A stretch of 64,000 nt of DNA from Kappaphycus alvarezii (lineage: Eukaryota > Rhodophyta > Florideophyceae > Gigartinales > Solieriaceae), in assembly GCA_002205965.3 (NCBI GenBank), contig NADL03000471.1:1860001-1924000 (forward strand). The letters run 5' to 3'. The notes under the pieces are model-generated. The model was not told the origin of the DNA. It saw only the letters and a program-made list of their open reading frames with translations, and ran no database searches. The position numbers were made by a program, and so were the translations under genes. Shown here piece by piece: positions 48,201 to 61,415 of the stretch (positions within the stretch are counted from its first letter, which is position 1; the number at the start of each line of letters is the position of its first letter).

Positions 48201-51200
48201 GCACTGGAGGCACTAAAATATGCGTTCTTCTATAGAGAGAAGAGAAATATTCCCATAACAATTGGTTCAGCAGCTGTGTCCTCTGACTTACCTGCGTATT
48301 AGGTTTACCGCGGCCCCCATTTTAACTACTTTAGTATCATTATCCTCGCTTCCAGTCACATTGATGTAGTTATGGGCCCATGTCAGTAGCATTCCACTAG
48401 TTTAGGTTGCGTTCAGCAATGACTTCGGATGCCAAAATGTTTATATAAGGAAATGGGGCTTGATTACGAAGCAAAATGTTGTTTTTATATTCCTCTGTAA
48501 GCCAACCACACCATGAATGGGGTATGATCTTGACAATTTCTTCTATATGTACAAATAAAAAATGCGCGAAGTAATCTGGGAAATTATAGAATGATTGATA
48601 CAAGTTTGTGCAGATCCTATAAGCAAAGTTTGACTTGTTATGCTACATGAGCGTGCAAAATCGGGCTTTAAATCTACTGCGGATAAAATGGACGATCACA
48701 TAATCTCCTTTAAGTTATTGGACTGCAATAATATTAAGTTATGCACGTCTAGCAGGAATCAGACAACTTGTAATTCTGGACTTCTGCCCATATAATGCAT
48801 TGTAAATTAAATCAAAAACAATAAAGTAGGTTCAATTCTTCACCTGAAAGGTCCTTTAATAGGAAATTGTTATAGAATTACTTCTTAGAATTACTCCACA
48901 AATTATAGTAGACTGAATGCTGTAAGAGGGAATATATATAGACAGAATATAGTATCAATTGTACTCTAATATCTAGCACGTCTCGCGACTTTGTTTACAT
49001 AAGCCTTTTGTAGTTAAGGCAGAAATATGCGAACAGAATGTATTCGATTCGAACGTGAAGATATTTAGAAAAGCCGTGGAACATATTTACAATAGAATAT
49101 AACTGATGACCCCTTGGAAGATTTTCAGTGCATATTAAGAGTTGAAACGCCTCCAGGGGCGACATTTTACATTCCTGCGGCATTTTCGTGCAACTTAAGT
49201 AAGCCTAGGACATGATGTATAGGTTACCCTTTAATTTAGTAAACTAATTCTTAAATGGATGAAAAAGTAAGTATACTGTAAATTATTCGCGAAAGCTTCA
49301 TCTAAAAGTCTGACTCGCACACCCCTCATCGAGGTTGTTTCTACCTATCTCAGAAGCTCAGTCATCTTTTTCTATTTGTAAAGCAACCGAGCCTTCGTGG
49401 ACTCCTCTGCTATAGTCAGCCATTAATACGTACCGGCACGAAAGTTTGAAGCCGCTCCCGACGGGAAGAATGAAGAGAGACTTAGGGCGTTTACTTAAGC
49501 TCACTTCTAGACCCGTTAAAAATTACATCTGAACCATGAACTCGTATAGCTTCTGCTTACGCTCCTCATCGTTCCATTGAGTCCACTTTTAGTCCAACAA
49601 AAAAATTAGAATTTACTGTAGATTACGATTTTTTTGTTAGAGTTATGGTCATTTAACTCAATCCGTTTCAACTCCATCTGAACTTTTGGGGCATTAGTCT
49701 CCTTTCAAATCTTCAAATCGTCTAAAAAGAGGCATTTTATTCATATTTTTAACACATATCGGCCTAGTGACCCTTTCTCTTCATGAATATCCTGTTTTTT
49801 GTCTTCCTCTTCGCCAATGACTGTTCTCCGAGCCTTAAAGTTAAGCAAATGTTTTCGATTCCCAACACTAAAATTCATCACTTTTCGTTTTTTAGTCTTT
49901 TAATCCCTTTTTGTCGGTTTCTGCTGGGTTCACGAATGATTTGGAGAGTTCTTTCATAAAATAAAATATCTTTTCTCGTATTTTCTCCAATTGTCGAAGA
50001 TACGACATTTAATTGCTAACCGTAAGATACTTGGTGTAAATGTTTATCTAGACATCGCTACAACTTTGAAACTGCTAGAAATTTCAGTCTAGAATAATTT
50101 CTTTCACTCACTGTATTTTGTTTTTGTTGTTACACTGAGCCGTATTCTAGAGATTACGGTGGGGTAAGAGTGGTTGGGATAGGACGTATTTGTTTTAGGA
50201 GGAGTAGTTAATCTCGAGCATCTTTTCGGTTCGAAATAGTAGTGTACAGGTTTGTAATGAATAAATATGAAATGATATTCGTTTCATTCGTTTGTTAGGT
50301 GAATGCTATTCAGCAGTATTTACACTGTTAACTTATTCTCTTCAGATGTTAAACGCGCAACGAAGATAAAATTGCTGGTCATGAAATATTTTTATGCATC
50401 ACCCCTGTAATGAATTAAGTTTTTTCCAGTTAAGGGTGGTGAGATCACGTAAAAACTATATGCACTTAATATAAGGGTGATTTTGGGTTATTTTAATGCA
50501 TGGAGGATATGGTCGGTTATATCCACGCTAATAATTCGCCATGCGGGATAAGTCGTCACTGATTGCTAACACTAAATGAAATTCCTTACAGGGCCGGCTC
50601 AATGTCTGCGATGAAATATTAAGCATTTTTTACGATCCCTCCAAGAATAGAAGCAATTTTGAAATGAAAGGTACGTAATTGAAAAGTTTCTGAAAACTGA
50701 AGTGCAAATGTATATTTACATATTATTTACCTCATTTTTTGTTCTGCGTGATACTATGAAGGACTGTTCCTAAGGCTAAAATATATACAGTTAACTCATA
50801 TTAGCTGTATTACATGGAGTATGGTGTAGTCTTACTTACCAGGTAGAATTATTAACAAGTTTTATCAAAGGGTTAAAATGTTGAACGAGTAAGGTTGGTT
50901 CACTTTCAAGACCTTTCTTTTTCAATAACTCCGATTGGAAGAAGAAAAATCAGCCTTTTAGACGACGGCACGCGTTTTCAGGTCAGGAGACCATTTGTCG
51001 TACTGTGACCAATTGCAGGGGTTTTCTGTGGAGCAACAAATGCAGGAGCCTAGTTACGCACCGCCTACAGGAAGGTAGTGTTAGTCAATAGGAAAGATCT
51101 GAAAGGAGTTCCAGTAAGGTAGTTGATCCAGTGGGTGAGCGTAGTAACGATTGGAATAAGGGCGAAGGGGTTCTTTTACCTACGGTAACTCCATAATGGA

Positions 51201-51860
51201 GACCGTAGTGTCGGCGAACAAAAGGTTGCTTCCCTCCTTTTTCTCGTGATTTCTCCACTTTCGGCTTACCTTCTAAGGCCTTCTGACCAAACTACTGCTA
51301 CACGTATTATTCTTCTGCAAGAATACGTGGACTTTGTACCGGCCCCCAATCCCGACCACCACGAAGAGACGCACTGGCGTTCCACCCAATGTACTCTCGT
51401 TCTCCTGTATCCTCTATCCCTACCGGTCCTACTAAATGGTCTACTCTGCTCCCTTTTGCTCGGCACCCTCCTATCGGTCTCACTGTACTGTTCAACTTCG
51501 TATATTTTTGCACAATATGGTACCGTGCACTACATCTCCCCAAGGTGACCGTTCTTGAGTAAAGTAGTTTGCGGCCCCCCTTTCCTCGCCTTGGGGTGGC
51601 TACTGTACAGCACTACACCAAAAAATCTTATTTTCGAATCAGGTGTGTAATATACAGATTGACACTTAAAAGATAATTTTGTCGAGGTGACTTTCGTAGC
51701 AGTCGAAAACTTCTTGAAGATAAGGTGAACCGGGATATCATTACTTTACGGGTTTGAGATGTTTTATGAAACGTGGATCACGTTGGTGGAAGCTGTGAAG
51801 TACTGCAATTCGTTACTTAATAATGATAATGGGCGTGTTAGTATTGTAACGGCTTATTAT
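45251..51860. other. AT-rich stretch without recognisable genes
   Basis: About 6.6 kb. The largest frames are short (60-100 codons) and unrecognised. A frame at 51,246-51,548 (plus) lies in a GC-richer patch just before the LTR element and may belong to another element. No RNA gene or tandem array was seen. Confidence 0.4.
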
Positions 51861-51864
51861 TTGT

Positions 51865-52422
51865 TGTAACGCCGATATTGCGTACAAAACTCGGCCACAA
51901 ATTTGCATCCTGAGAGCTACGTAAATTAATGTATATGGCTTCAAATTTGGATCTCGCGAGCTATGTACAGTACCTTGCATGGCTCTGGGCCACATATTGT
52001 GAACATTGCACTATATGACAGTGCGACAAACACAACTACTGGGCTAAAAATTACTGTAGAGGCTACTTTGTATCTTTATTATAGGTTATCCTACCAGCGT
52101 ATTTTGATATTTTTAAGGTTCTATATGAAGATAGGTGAGGAGGGATTCGGTCTAGACCGGAGGAGGCAAGCAACACCACAACACTCCAGCACCCCAACGC
52201 CCAAACGCCCCAACATCCCAAACTCTACCCAACCACTACGTTGCCTTGCCTTGTCTTTTGTCCTCAAATCAGTGGCGTCCCTTGTCTCCGTAGACGTTTG
52301 GTGTGCATAACGAAGTTCAAGGGGCAATACCCGTTATACTGCAGGTGTCTATTGTCTCTTTGGACTTTCGATGCTTTGCTCGAAGTTCAAAGGGGAAATA
52401 CCCTCTAGGACTGCTGTAATTT
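51865..52422 (+). repeat. 5' LTR of gypsy element
   Basis: It begins TGTAACGCCGATATTG. The core from about 51,935 (cttcaaatttggatctcg...) is shared with the 3' LTR. The 3' end is set by the last similarity to the 3' LTR (tgctgtaattt versus tgctaaaattt) and is accurate to perhaps 10 bp. It contains a 70-bp tandem duplication (about 52,283-52,420) that the 3' LTR lacks. Confidence 0.85.
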
Positions 52423-55400
52423 AAACTTTTCCTGGTACTTGAAGGGGGTCATCGAAGGCCTGCGGAACCACTAAGGACGCAGCAAGACCACTACGGCTAC
52501 TAAGGGTTGACTCAGAGGGAAGTATCGGCAGGTCTAATTGGTAGCGGTAGGAAACAGACGAGTGTTAAAGAGGCTAAAAATGGAAACGTAAGAAACAAAA
52601 GAAACAAATTAAAACATGGAAAAAGGAAACAGAATCAAAACCAAAATAATTAAGATAAATAACCCCTTCTAGTACCCTCAAAAACAGGTACTGTTATGGT
52701 GCTCTCGTGGGGGTAAATTCCCTCTCCGATTCGAACTTCTCTGGTGAAAGTATCTTGGTTTTCAATGGAAGCGACGACATCCGCAGGTTATTTTTCTAAT
52801 TTTAAAATCTGGTTATGGCTGATGAAAAAGAGATGAAGCTTCTTGCACACCTGGATGGTGTTGCATTCGACTTTTACTACGATTCCTTCGCGAACGACGG
52901 ATCTTTGCTAGAAAGTGCAAAGGATTATCAAAGGGTCAAAAGGAAAGTCATTGAAAATTTTGCTGCTCATGAAGAGCCGTAGGTAGTTATACATCAAGCA
53001 ATTGGTGCTCAACTGGATCTCGAATACGTAACAGGTTCGCTAAAGAATATCGTATGGTTGTACAAAAGGCCGGATTCGATGATCGAGCAGAATTCGGTCT
53101 CTTGCAAACGACTGCTCGTCGGCACGTAGAAGTGGCCCAGTTTCTCTCCTTTCGGGGGCTGCAAGACTACTCAGAAATGACGCCTTCTTTACTAAGACTA
53201 TTCAGAAATGATGCATTCCTTGAAGGAATTTTGATTGAACCGGGTGAAATTCTTAAGATCTCAAGCAAAGTTCGGTCCTTCGAGACCCTCTCCCACGAAA
53301 CTTATTGTTCTACCCAATGCACGATCTAGAAATATCGACGAAAAGGTCGACTGGTTGCAGAAGATCTTTCTAGGCTAAATTTTTTGATCAAGAAGCGGAA
53401 AGACCCCAGTAGGAGTAAGTCTTTGCTCCAACTGTCCGGAACATGTACATGGTGCTATCTGTTGTTCGAGAAACCCGGATATGGATACTCGCTGCCCCCT
53501 TTGCAATAAGCTTTGGTACTTCGTAGGCAATCTGCTGGACAAGGGCAAGGAAGAGAGTGGATTTTGTTGATAACAATAATGGTGAAGAAAAAGAGGTGTA
53601 AAAAGCGATGGTAGTAGAGTAATCTCTAAACAAGTCCGAAACACTTGATGCCACAAAAAGGTCTGCACATGGACAGCCCCTACCTAAACAGGCACGAGAA
53701 GATGATAGACCTGGAATCCCAATTCCGTGGCTACTTAAACGTCCTCTACATTCCCTATTTGTCAGATAGGTAGCAACAAAACAGCCTCAGGCTAGCAAAA
53801 GGCCAAAGGCAGTTAGCAGGTCAAAGAAAGCAGCCCTCTGTCAGCTACTGGAATACGTCAGTCGTTATGCGTACTCGCAGAGCTCTCAAGTGCTAATAGC
53901 ATACTGAAGTTTGGACAACAGCTAAAGGGAATCATACGAAGCAAAATAAAGTTATCTGCCGTCTCCTCTGGAATCCATCAAGTTCTAAAGCAGCCCCAAT
54001 TACACAGGTGGAGCAAATAAGGTCTGAAGGGAACCAGAAAAGACTACGCATGTTCGTCACAGAGGCGTGGGCTTTGCTAGATTCCGGAGCTGTTCCCGAT
54101 GTCATGTCGAAATAATTCTCACAGCAGCTCGGTCTAAAACCAGAGGAAACGAATAGGACAAATACTGTGGTAAACGGTATACTTGCAGACTGCCCCGGTT
54201 CCGTCTCCAGTGTTCCAACGTCCTTTAAGGTCCTCACTATACAGCTTGAGTACCTAGTGATGAACAATACCCCTTTCGACATTATCATTGGTCGACCTAC
54301 CTTAGAAGCGCTCAAAGCACTAATAGACTTTGATACGGGGTCATTCATCATTGAAACTAATGGAAAGGAGGTCATTGTGCCTTTCGAGCTCGATTTCCGG
54401 GCTTCCGAAAGAAAAATTGCGGAAGGGGATGGAGACGTGACCCCTAGTGAGTATTTAACCTCAGACAAAAATCATTTTACAGGAACCTCTGACTCGGAAG
54501 ACGATCTAGTAGTAGCTGCGGTGGTTGAAACAAGAAACGATGACGATAAATTGGAACATGCACCTCTTGAATCGTCCGTAGAGACCTCCTCCGAAAAAGA
54601 ACAAACACTATAACTACGTGGCGCTCAGATATCACGATTGGTGCACCTTCCAGAAAAGGTTAATGCCGATATAAGCCGATCTTTAAGAAAAAAAGATGTC
54701 TTCGCTTGGAAGATAAACGAACTTCGCCCTCCTCAGTGACCATTACGCACAATATGAGTTTAAAGACCCGAATCCGATCTACAACCGAGCCCCTAGAATG
54801 GCCCAGAACACAATGAGATAGTCCGCAAGGAGGTAGATGTCATTTTGAGGGCAGCAGTAACTTATGCTGCCTCTGCTAGGTCATTTCCCGTTGATATTGC
54901 TCAGAAAAAAGGAAGTTCTCCGCGCTATTCTGTTGACCGCTGGACGTTGACCCGAGAAATGAAGGTTGACAGGTGGCCGTTGCCAAAGATCGAGGAGATA
55001 TTTGACGAGCCAAAGGGCTGCTCAGTCTTCAGCCCACTAGATCTATTGGTGGGCTAATGGCAGATTCGAATAAAGGAGGACTGCAAGGAAATGACGAATT
55101 TCGTGCGCCGATATGGAAATTTCAAATTCTTGGTCATGCCTTTCGGCCTCATGAACGCCCTTTCATCATTTCAGCGAATGATGGACGAAGTACTCAGCGA
55201 CATACCTTTTGCACTTGTATATCTTGACGACGTGGTAATCTTCTCATCTGACATGGAGCGACACGTCGAACACCTAAGAAAAGTACTCCGAGCTATCGCC
55301 GCAGCTGTATTAAAGTTGAAAATAACGAAGTGCAACCTCGCCATGCGGTCGGTATCCTTACTTGGCCACGTAGTGGGCGCTACCGGTTTCCGCGTTAGCA

Positions 55401-57453
55401 GCCATAAAATTAAAGCCATAGGGGAAGCAACTAAATCTAGCTCAACGACATAGCTTCGTAGCTTCCTTGGACTTGCTGGATACTATCGACCATTCATCAA
55501 AGGCTTCGCAGAAATTTCAGCAGTTCTGCACGCAGTAACTTTGGGAAACAGGAAATTTCAGTGGAAACAGGAAATTACATCAGCATTTGAATGCCGAAAG
55601 AACAAGCTTACGTCACCACCCGTTCTCGCGTACTCAGATTTCTCTGCACCTTTTTCTCGTGGAGACTGATGCATCTAAAGTACCTATTGGAGCTGTTCTG
55701 GCACAGATAAAGGAATACGGTAAGTTGCACTCCGTCCACTACGCCATCCACACGATGAATTCGTCCTAAAGAAAGTACATTACAAGCGAGAGGTAGTATC
55801 TTGCAGTAATATTCCCCCTACGCAAGGTTAGCGTGTACTTACTATCATCTGAGCCCTTTCGGTTGATAAATGACCATCAGGCTCTTCGAAGCGAGTTCAA
55901 CAAGAAGGAAATACACGGTAGATTGGCTCTTTGGTTAGATTTTCTCGCGGAATACAATTGAATACAGGGCGGGGAAAGAAAATTCTCCCACTGATTATCT
56001 CTCTCGTTTTGCCCTGGCCGAGGTGCCTGGTCCGGTATCCGACGAAGGGTTCTTGGCAACGATCGAGGACTCTGCCATAGATAAATTAGATCTAGGGTCT
56101 TTTTTACGAGATCTAATTCGCTACATAAGTAGATTCGAAACTATTGAGACGAATAGGGATGTCGGGAGATCTATCAAGAGAAATGCTAAGAATTTTTTGC
56201 TATGGCCAGGACAACTGTTTCACCGAGCAGGTCAGGGCCTCAGGGCCATACCAAGTATTTCGACATGCTCCGGAATACTACGCATGTTCCATGACGACAT
56301 AGGGCATTAGGACGTACCGAAGAGCAAGCGGTTTGTGCTAGACTGGTATTGGTGGGCCCAATTCTACCAGGATATCTACCAATTAATGAGAAGTTGAAAA
56401 GGGTGTCTTAAGAAGAAACCACTGGCACCCTATAGCACATCTCTCCACGTGCTTCTTACAAATATCTTCGAGAAAAATTATATAGACTTTTCTGATCGGT
56501 TACTTGCTAAAAAAGGGTCTAGGAAAAAATACACTTTGATCGCCGTGGAGCACCTGACCGGATGGCCGTTTTCCATCCCCACCTCATCTACCACGGCACA
56601 AGTGGTTATTGAATTTATAAATAGGGAGGTGTTGATGATCTTCGGGCCACCAGTACGGATAATTTCGGAAAAGGCTACCTGCTGTATAGCTGGAGCTCTT
56701 GTAGAGTACATGAGGAACAATAGAGTATTCTGTCATACTGTGTTGGCGTATGCCCCAATGTAGAACGGAAGGGCTGAGTGAATGGTTCGAACAATAAAAA
56801 TCCGCAGTCAAAAATATTTCCATACAGCACAAGGTTTCATCGGAAGATGTACTCCTAAAGGTTTTGTTTGTATATCAACTTCGCTGACTTTCAAGTGGGT
56901 TTCCACTGTTCCAACTAATGTTTGGTGTCCCTCCTCGTCTTGTTCACACATTCAATTCATCTCTATTGATGCAGTCTAAAAATGAACACAGGTTAAATGA
57001 ACTGATTGTCTGTCGCGTACCCAAGGTCGGATGTATGATGGAACAGTTACGAAACACACAGCAATGCAGAATCCGAAGCCACCAGGAAGTGCGAAAATTG
57101 TGACCGGGTCCTGGTAGTCCATGGACAATAACTAAACATTATCGTCAAGTGGCCTGAGTTTTCCTCGCAGTATTATATACCGTGCCGCATAATTAAAGGC
57201 CCAACATCCTCGTTATGAATTAGCGTAATTACATGGTAGCCAAACAAGGCGTCCTATTCATGCCCTCCTGCTGCAACCTTACACCAGCTGGCCAAAGCAT
57301 CTATTTAGATCTCTTAGCAATATATTTCTCTGTGTTCATGCTTGAGTTGAAATGAAAGAATAGAAAAAAGAAGAAGTTTGATGAATAATTCAAAAGATTC
57401 CTGTACAAGTTGGCCATAAAGCCGCCCCATGGTACGCTATAGTGTGAGAATAG

Positions 57454-57914
57454 TGTCGCACCGCCAATATTGTGTATAATATTCACAAATTTGGCCCCTT
57501 TGAGCCATGTAAAGTATTGTACATGGCTTCAAATTTGGATCTCGAGAGCTATGTACAGTACCTTGCATGGCTCTGGGCCACATATTGTGAACATTGCACT
57601 ACATGACAGTGCGAAAAGCACAACTACTGGGCTAAAAATACTGTAGAGGCTACTTTGTATCTTTATTATAGGTTAACCTATCCAGCTTATTTTGATATTT
57701 CTAAGTTTTCTGTATGAAGAGAGGTGAGGATGGCTTCGGGCTAGACCCAGAAAGACAAGAAATCTCCCGAAACCACAACAACCCAAAACTACCCAACCAC
57801 CACGTTGCCTTGTCCTGTCTTCTGTCCTCAAATCAGTGTTTTCTTTCGTCTCCTTGTACTTACGGTGTGCATACCGAAGTTTAAGGGGCAATACCTTCAG
57901 TGAATGCTAAAATT
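57454..57914 (+). repeat. 3' LTR of gypsy element
   Basis: It begins TGTCGCACCGCCAATATTG and matches the 5' LTR over its whole length except for a shorter middle and only one copy of the 70-bp unit. The end is placed by similarity, to about 10 bp. Confidence 0.85.
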
Positions 57915-58330
57915 TGCCCTTTCGCGGCTGCGGGAAAAGTGTGTGTGGAAGCAGTAGGCGGCCTCAGTCCTCGACCAGCCGACACTCCCGCGGATTTTCC
58001 CCTCGCTGCTCAATCGCGGCGAATTATTTCTGTTAATTGCTAATTTTTCTCTACGTTTGTTTCATTTCGAAACTCGGCTGGGGATTTCTCCCTCATTATA
58101 TTGAATTACTGTAGTACATTATCTTGATTACCGGTAAGCGCATTTGTAAATAGCATTTTCTCGTTATGTCGTTTAAGAGCATTTTTCTCCCTTCCTGTTT
58201 TGCTACCGATTGCGCCGCTATGTGTAGTTTTTTCGCTGTTTCCTCTTTTTGGATGGGCGCTTCTTAGCCCTTTTATATCTAAGCGGCCTCATCTTCTCTT
58301 TTTGCACAGTAATAAGCTCCGAGCCTTTCA
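57915..58330. other. Flank between gypsy LTR and NAM-like gene
   Basis: No gene recognised. The sequence is mixed GC with T-rich runs. Being just 3' of the minus-strand NAM-like frame, it may hold that gene's 3' part, but nothing confirms this. Confidence 0.35.
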
Positions 58331-58337
58331 TCTTCTA

Positions 58338-58872
58338 TTATTCCTTCCCGGACGAGCTGTTCTTGGATGCAGAAGAATCGTTTATATCGCCTATTGTAAC
58401 GCTAGATGAACCCTTGATGATGGCCAGAAATTTCTGGTGTTGCTTAAGAACTTTCCTCGTTTGAAAAAACTTGAAAGGACTCCCGCAATCATCTTCCTCG
58501 TGCTTGAGCTGCTCGCCATTGTACAAGGCGGTTGCCATGATTATCATTTCATTGTGCGACACCACAGTTGGTTGATGTCTTATGATTTGTGCAAAGAAAC
58601 CAGGGAAACGGATACATTCTTTGTGCACTGTTTTATATCTTCTCTTGATAGATTCCATAGAGCGTAGCTCCCTGCTATTTTGTTTGAGCTTACAGTTGAA
58701 AAGATCTTGTGTTTCGCATAAAAACATTCCATTACTGTTCAGTTCCCACGACAGGTTCCTCGGGTTTCTCGGATCCCGCAACCCATGAATTAGAGATAGT
58801 AACATCTTCATGGGGTGTGAAACTTGATCCGAGAGTAGTAATTTCTTCGCTATGGTCTGCGCTAATGTAATC
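58338..58872 (-). pseudogene. NAM/trihelix-like DNA-binding protein, frameshifted
   Basis: The minus-strand frame 58,338-58,811 contains RELRSMESIKRRYKTVHKEC, IRFPGFFAQII, a MATALYNGEQ segment and FKFFQTRKVLKQHQKFLAII. This is the layout of the NAM-associated/trihelix-like proteins found singly or as ORF1 partners of Harbinger-type transposons (R.....+W..+...+.KF.G........A..LY...F....W..L+.HPKW). The N-terminal part lies in another frame (58,740-58,870): SSFTPHEDVTISNSWVAGSE, then PVVGTEQ, matching the F..EED..+..SW...S.DP..G..Q opening. One frame change near 58,740 separates the two. No in-frame ATG is seen before the first block, where a 22-bp palindrome lies. It is nearly whole and probably a recent casualty. 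Confidence 0.6.
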
Positions 58873-58878
58873 TAGTAC

Positions 58879-58900
58879 ATTACTGTACTAGTACAGTAAT
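58879..58900. repeat. Perfect 22-bp palindrome
   Basis: ATTACTGTACT and its exact inverse, with no spacer, lie 7 bp beyond the open end of the NAM-like frame. It could be an operator-type site of that gene or a chance inverted duplication. GTAC-containing motifs are frequent nearby (58,872, 58,960, 59,010). Confidence 0.85.
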
Positions 58901-60770
58901 CAATCTTAGGGGTGGGGCGCACTGTAGCCGGGAAACGGTCCCTTGTCGGAGATATGGTGTACAGTATCATGCACATGAGCAACGCAACGTGGTCCTGGCA
59001 CCCTGCTGTACAGTCGAATACAGTAACACCTACAAGAGGAATGGGGTCCGGGGCGTGAGACATAAGCGATACTCCTATTGGTCGGCGCGATACGTGGCGG
59101 TAGATGTGCCACGTGTCCTTGTAGGAGAGTTTCTACAGCAGTCCTCAGTAGTGTAGCTAGCCTTATAAGGAGAACGGATTTTGGGGTAGGCGAAAAAGTA
59201 AGGTGGGAAGCACCCCTTGGTCTACTACTCTACGGTCTCAAAGTAGGCTTCCCCGAAAAGGTTTCCCCTTTTTTATTCCTATCCGCTCCACGCCCATCCA
59301 TTGGACTAATCTACTTCTGGCTAAACCCGTTTTGGCGAATCTGTTTATCCTTTTGGCGAGCGCAACTACACAGGTAACTTTATTTGTTGTTCTACTGACG
59401 AACCCAATAGATTCTCAGTGCTACAACTGAAGAAACAGGTGAATATAATAAAAGGATAGGTACTGGAGCTTCTGAGGCTGTTGTGGAATCATCAGATGAA
59501 TTCATTTGAGAATGAGCGAAGAAGATAGGAAGCGTTTGGAAACGATGGAGCAGAGAGAGTTTTTGTCTGGAAAGTTTGACAGGAAATAATATTATTGATA
59601 CGCGGGGTATATTGGCGGCGTCTTGGATGGGTCTTCCATCATTTGGCGCTTTTTCTTTTAGCAGAGGCATAATTGTTGCCTTTTTTATTGAGTAGGGTGT
59701 GATTCTGGGTTTATGCGAGCAAATTTGGTATTTTGGCTCTTTGTTCCTACGCAAGTGTGGATGGTCTTATGTTTTTTAGTTCTAGACGCACTCGTACACA
59801 GCCTTTTCCAGAGCATGAACGACCGTTGCGGATGCCACCCTGTCTAACGATGCCCAATAGACGGTACATTACGCCGATCTCTGTTCAACAGCACGTGTCA
59901 TGTTCTTCCCTGTTGGCTTCGACACCCAAAGGGATATCACCGACCACATCTTTCATGCATTAAAATAACGCAAAAATTTCGCCCAAAGTGAATAGAGAAG
60001 CCAGTCGGAGAAGCATTCGGAAAATCGCCTCCGTCTTCCGACGTGGACAATTGCCGCGACCGAGCAGCAACATGTTACGACTCTCTCCTCCATAGGTGTT
60101 GGGATTCACGGGCAACTCCATCTTCCGTTGGTCCTCGCTGTAGTAGGATGGTTTTGCCAACACTACGCACATGTGCAAGGCACACCTGCCTCGCGTAAAT
60201 CCCAGGGGTGTGCGCGCGAACTTACACTGGCCAAGGTAGAGAGGGAGGAAGTAGTAAAGGGACTGAAAAGGTAGTAGGTCGGCGAGGGACGCGTTAGCGC
60301 TGCGAAGAAAGGTTACTACCAGAGACCAGACTTTTCGGGAACAACTCGCCTACCTCGAGGCGTTTACTGTGGCCGAAGCCAGAAAACATTAGTACTATTC
60401 CTAAACTACACTAAACTATAGCGAAAGTGGCCGAGTAACGGAAAAGGTCCCACAAATGGCCATCTATGAGGGTTAGTCAACGAACGTTTCCCTCAATGTG
60501 CGAGATTGACCGCTACAGTTAGCCCTCGTCCACATAGTTAGCGTGATCGGGTGACGTTTCTGTTAGTTGGTTAGTTATTGGCCAAGCGTGCGAGATATAG
60601 ACAATCTCAATAGTGCTTGACAGTAGTTGGCAGTTAGCTGACAGTAAAGGTATACTGTAAAGTTGTTAGGTTGTGTGGAAGAAATAACCCGCGCCAACCA
60701 GTAGTCGTTATATTTCTACCGTCTTCCAGCTGTTTCTTCGAAGTCGGATACCATAACTTTCCCTTTCTAT
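58901..60770. other. GC-richer interval, no recognised gene
   Basis: Frames up to 120 codons occur (59,392-59,754 minus; 59,733-59,963 plus) but none is recognised. It lies between two head-to-head transposon-type genes. A CCACGTGTCC box occurs near 59,108 and a short inverted CCAAT (attgg) near 59,077, possibly promoter parts for the minus-strand NAM-like gene. Confidence 0.35.
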
Positions 60771-60779
60771 GGTATCCTA

Positions 60780-61165
60780 TACTGGGCCTGCTCTATTACA
60801 TTTAGAGGGGGCAACAACTGGAAATCAACCGTCGGTATTTATCCACTGGCTTGCAACTGTTGTTTTGAAGCAGTACAAAGTCGGGCCTATCCAGTTCATG
60901 CACCACTGGGCCGGCTCTACCTATCGTAGACACACAACACTCGATAGGCAACAGTAGTTGCCTATCCTACCGGTTCCTACTGTTGCTCCGAAGGCGAATC
61001 ATAGCTCGGACCTATTTAGTGTATACTACACTGGGCCGACTCTACCTAACATAGACGCACGACTGCTGATAGCCAACAGTCGTTATCCATCCTACCGGCT
61101 CCCGACTGTTGCGCCGAAGGCCAAATACATGGCTCGGACCTATCCGCAGTACCGCATAATGGGGC
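60780..61165. repeat. 125-bp tandem repeat, three copies
   Basis: Unit starts recur at 60,782, 60,906 and 61,031 (ctgggcc(t/g)(g/a)ctct(a)), with a partial fourth near 61,156. Each unit holds an inner ttgc(c/a)(t/a)atcctaccgg-like block and a tactgttg..ccgaagg block. The copies are clearly diverged (about 70-80 percent by eye). The reading frame is not conserved between units, so it is not a protein repeat. Confidence 0.8.
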
Positions 61166-61415
61166 AACCCTGGTTACACATATTTTGCTGCAATATCCGA
61201 TTGCATATTCCGTAGTCATAGCTTGACTAAGCTTTTGTAGAAGAGTTGTGCACAAATTAGTATTTAAGATAGCTATCTCTGGTAGACTAGCCATCATCTC
61301 TAATCAATCAAGCAACTCATCAACCAAACCTCAACTAATCAACAAAAACAACAAGTGTCAGAAGTAAATACGTTCTACCCACAGGTTGTCCACATAGTTG
61401 ACAAGCTCCCTTGGC

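Larger units (their letters stand above)
51865..57914 (+). mobile_element. Ty3/gypsy LTR retrotransposon, broken
   Basis: About 6.05 kb with both LTRs and pol in gypsy order on the plus strand. Gag-like sequence runs from an ATG at 52,815, with a Cys/His-rich part near 53,430-53,520. Protease lies at about 54,020-54,450 (LLDSGA, and IIIGRPTLE at about 54,285). Reverse transcriptase is at about 54,830-55,440 (VMPFGL and YLDDVVIFS). RNase H is at about 55,640-55,980 (ETDASKVPIGAVLAQ), and integrase at about 56,260-57,000. No envelope gene or chromodomain was recognised. The coding part is broken in roughly ten or more places, so it is a fossil. The LTR cores look about 92 percent identical by eye, pointing to moderate age. 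Confidence 0.88.

Noticed and set aside
51246-51548. Hydrophobic 100-codon frame as a membrane protein
   Set aside because: Overlapped by two minus-strand frames in a GC-rich patch; no family or start context supports it.
60769-61215. Two consecutive plus-strand open frames across the tandem repeat
   Set aside because: They follow the repeat units, the frame is not kept between units, and no domain is seen.
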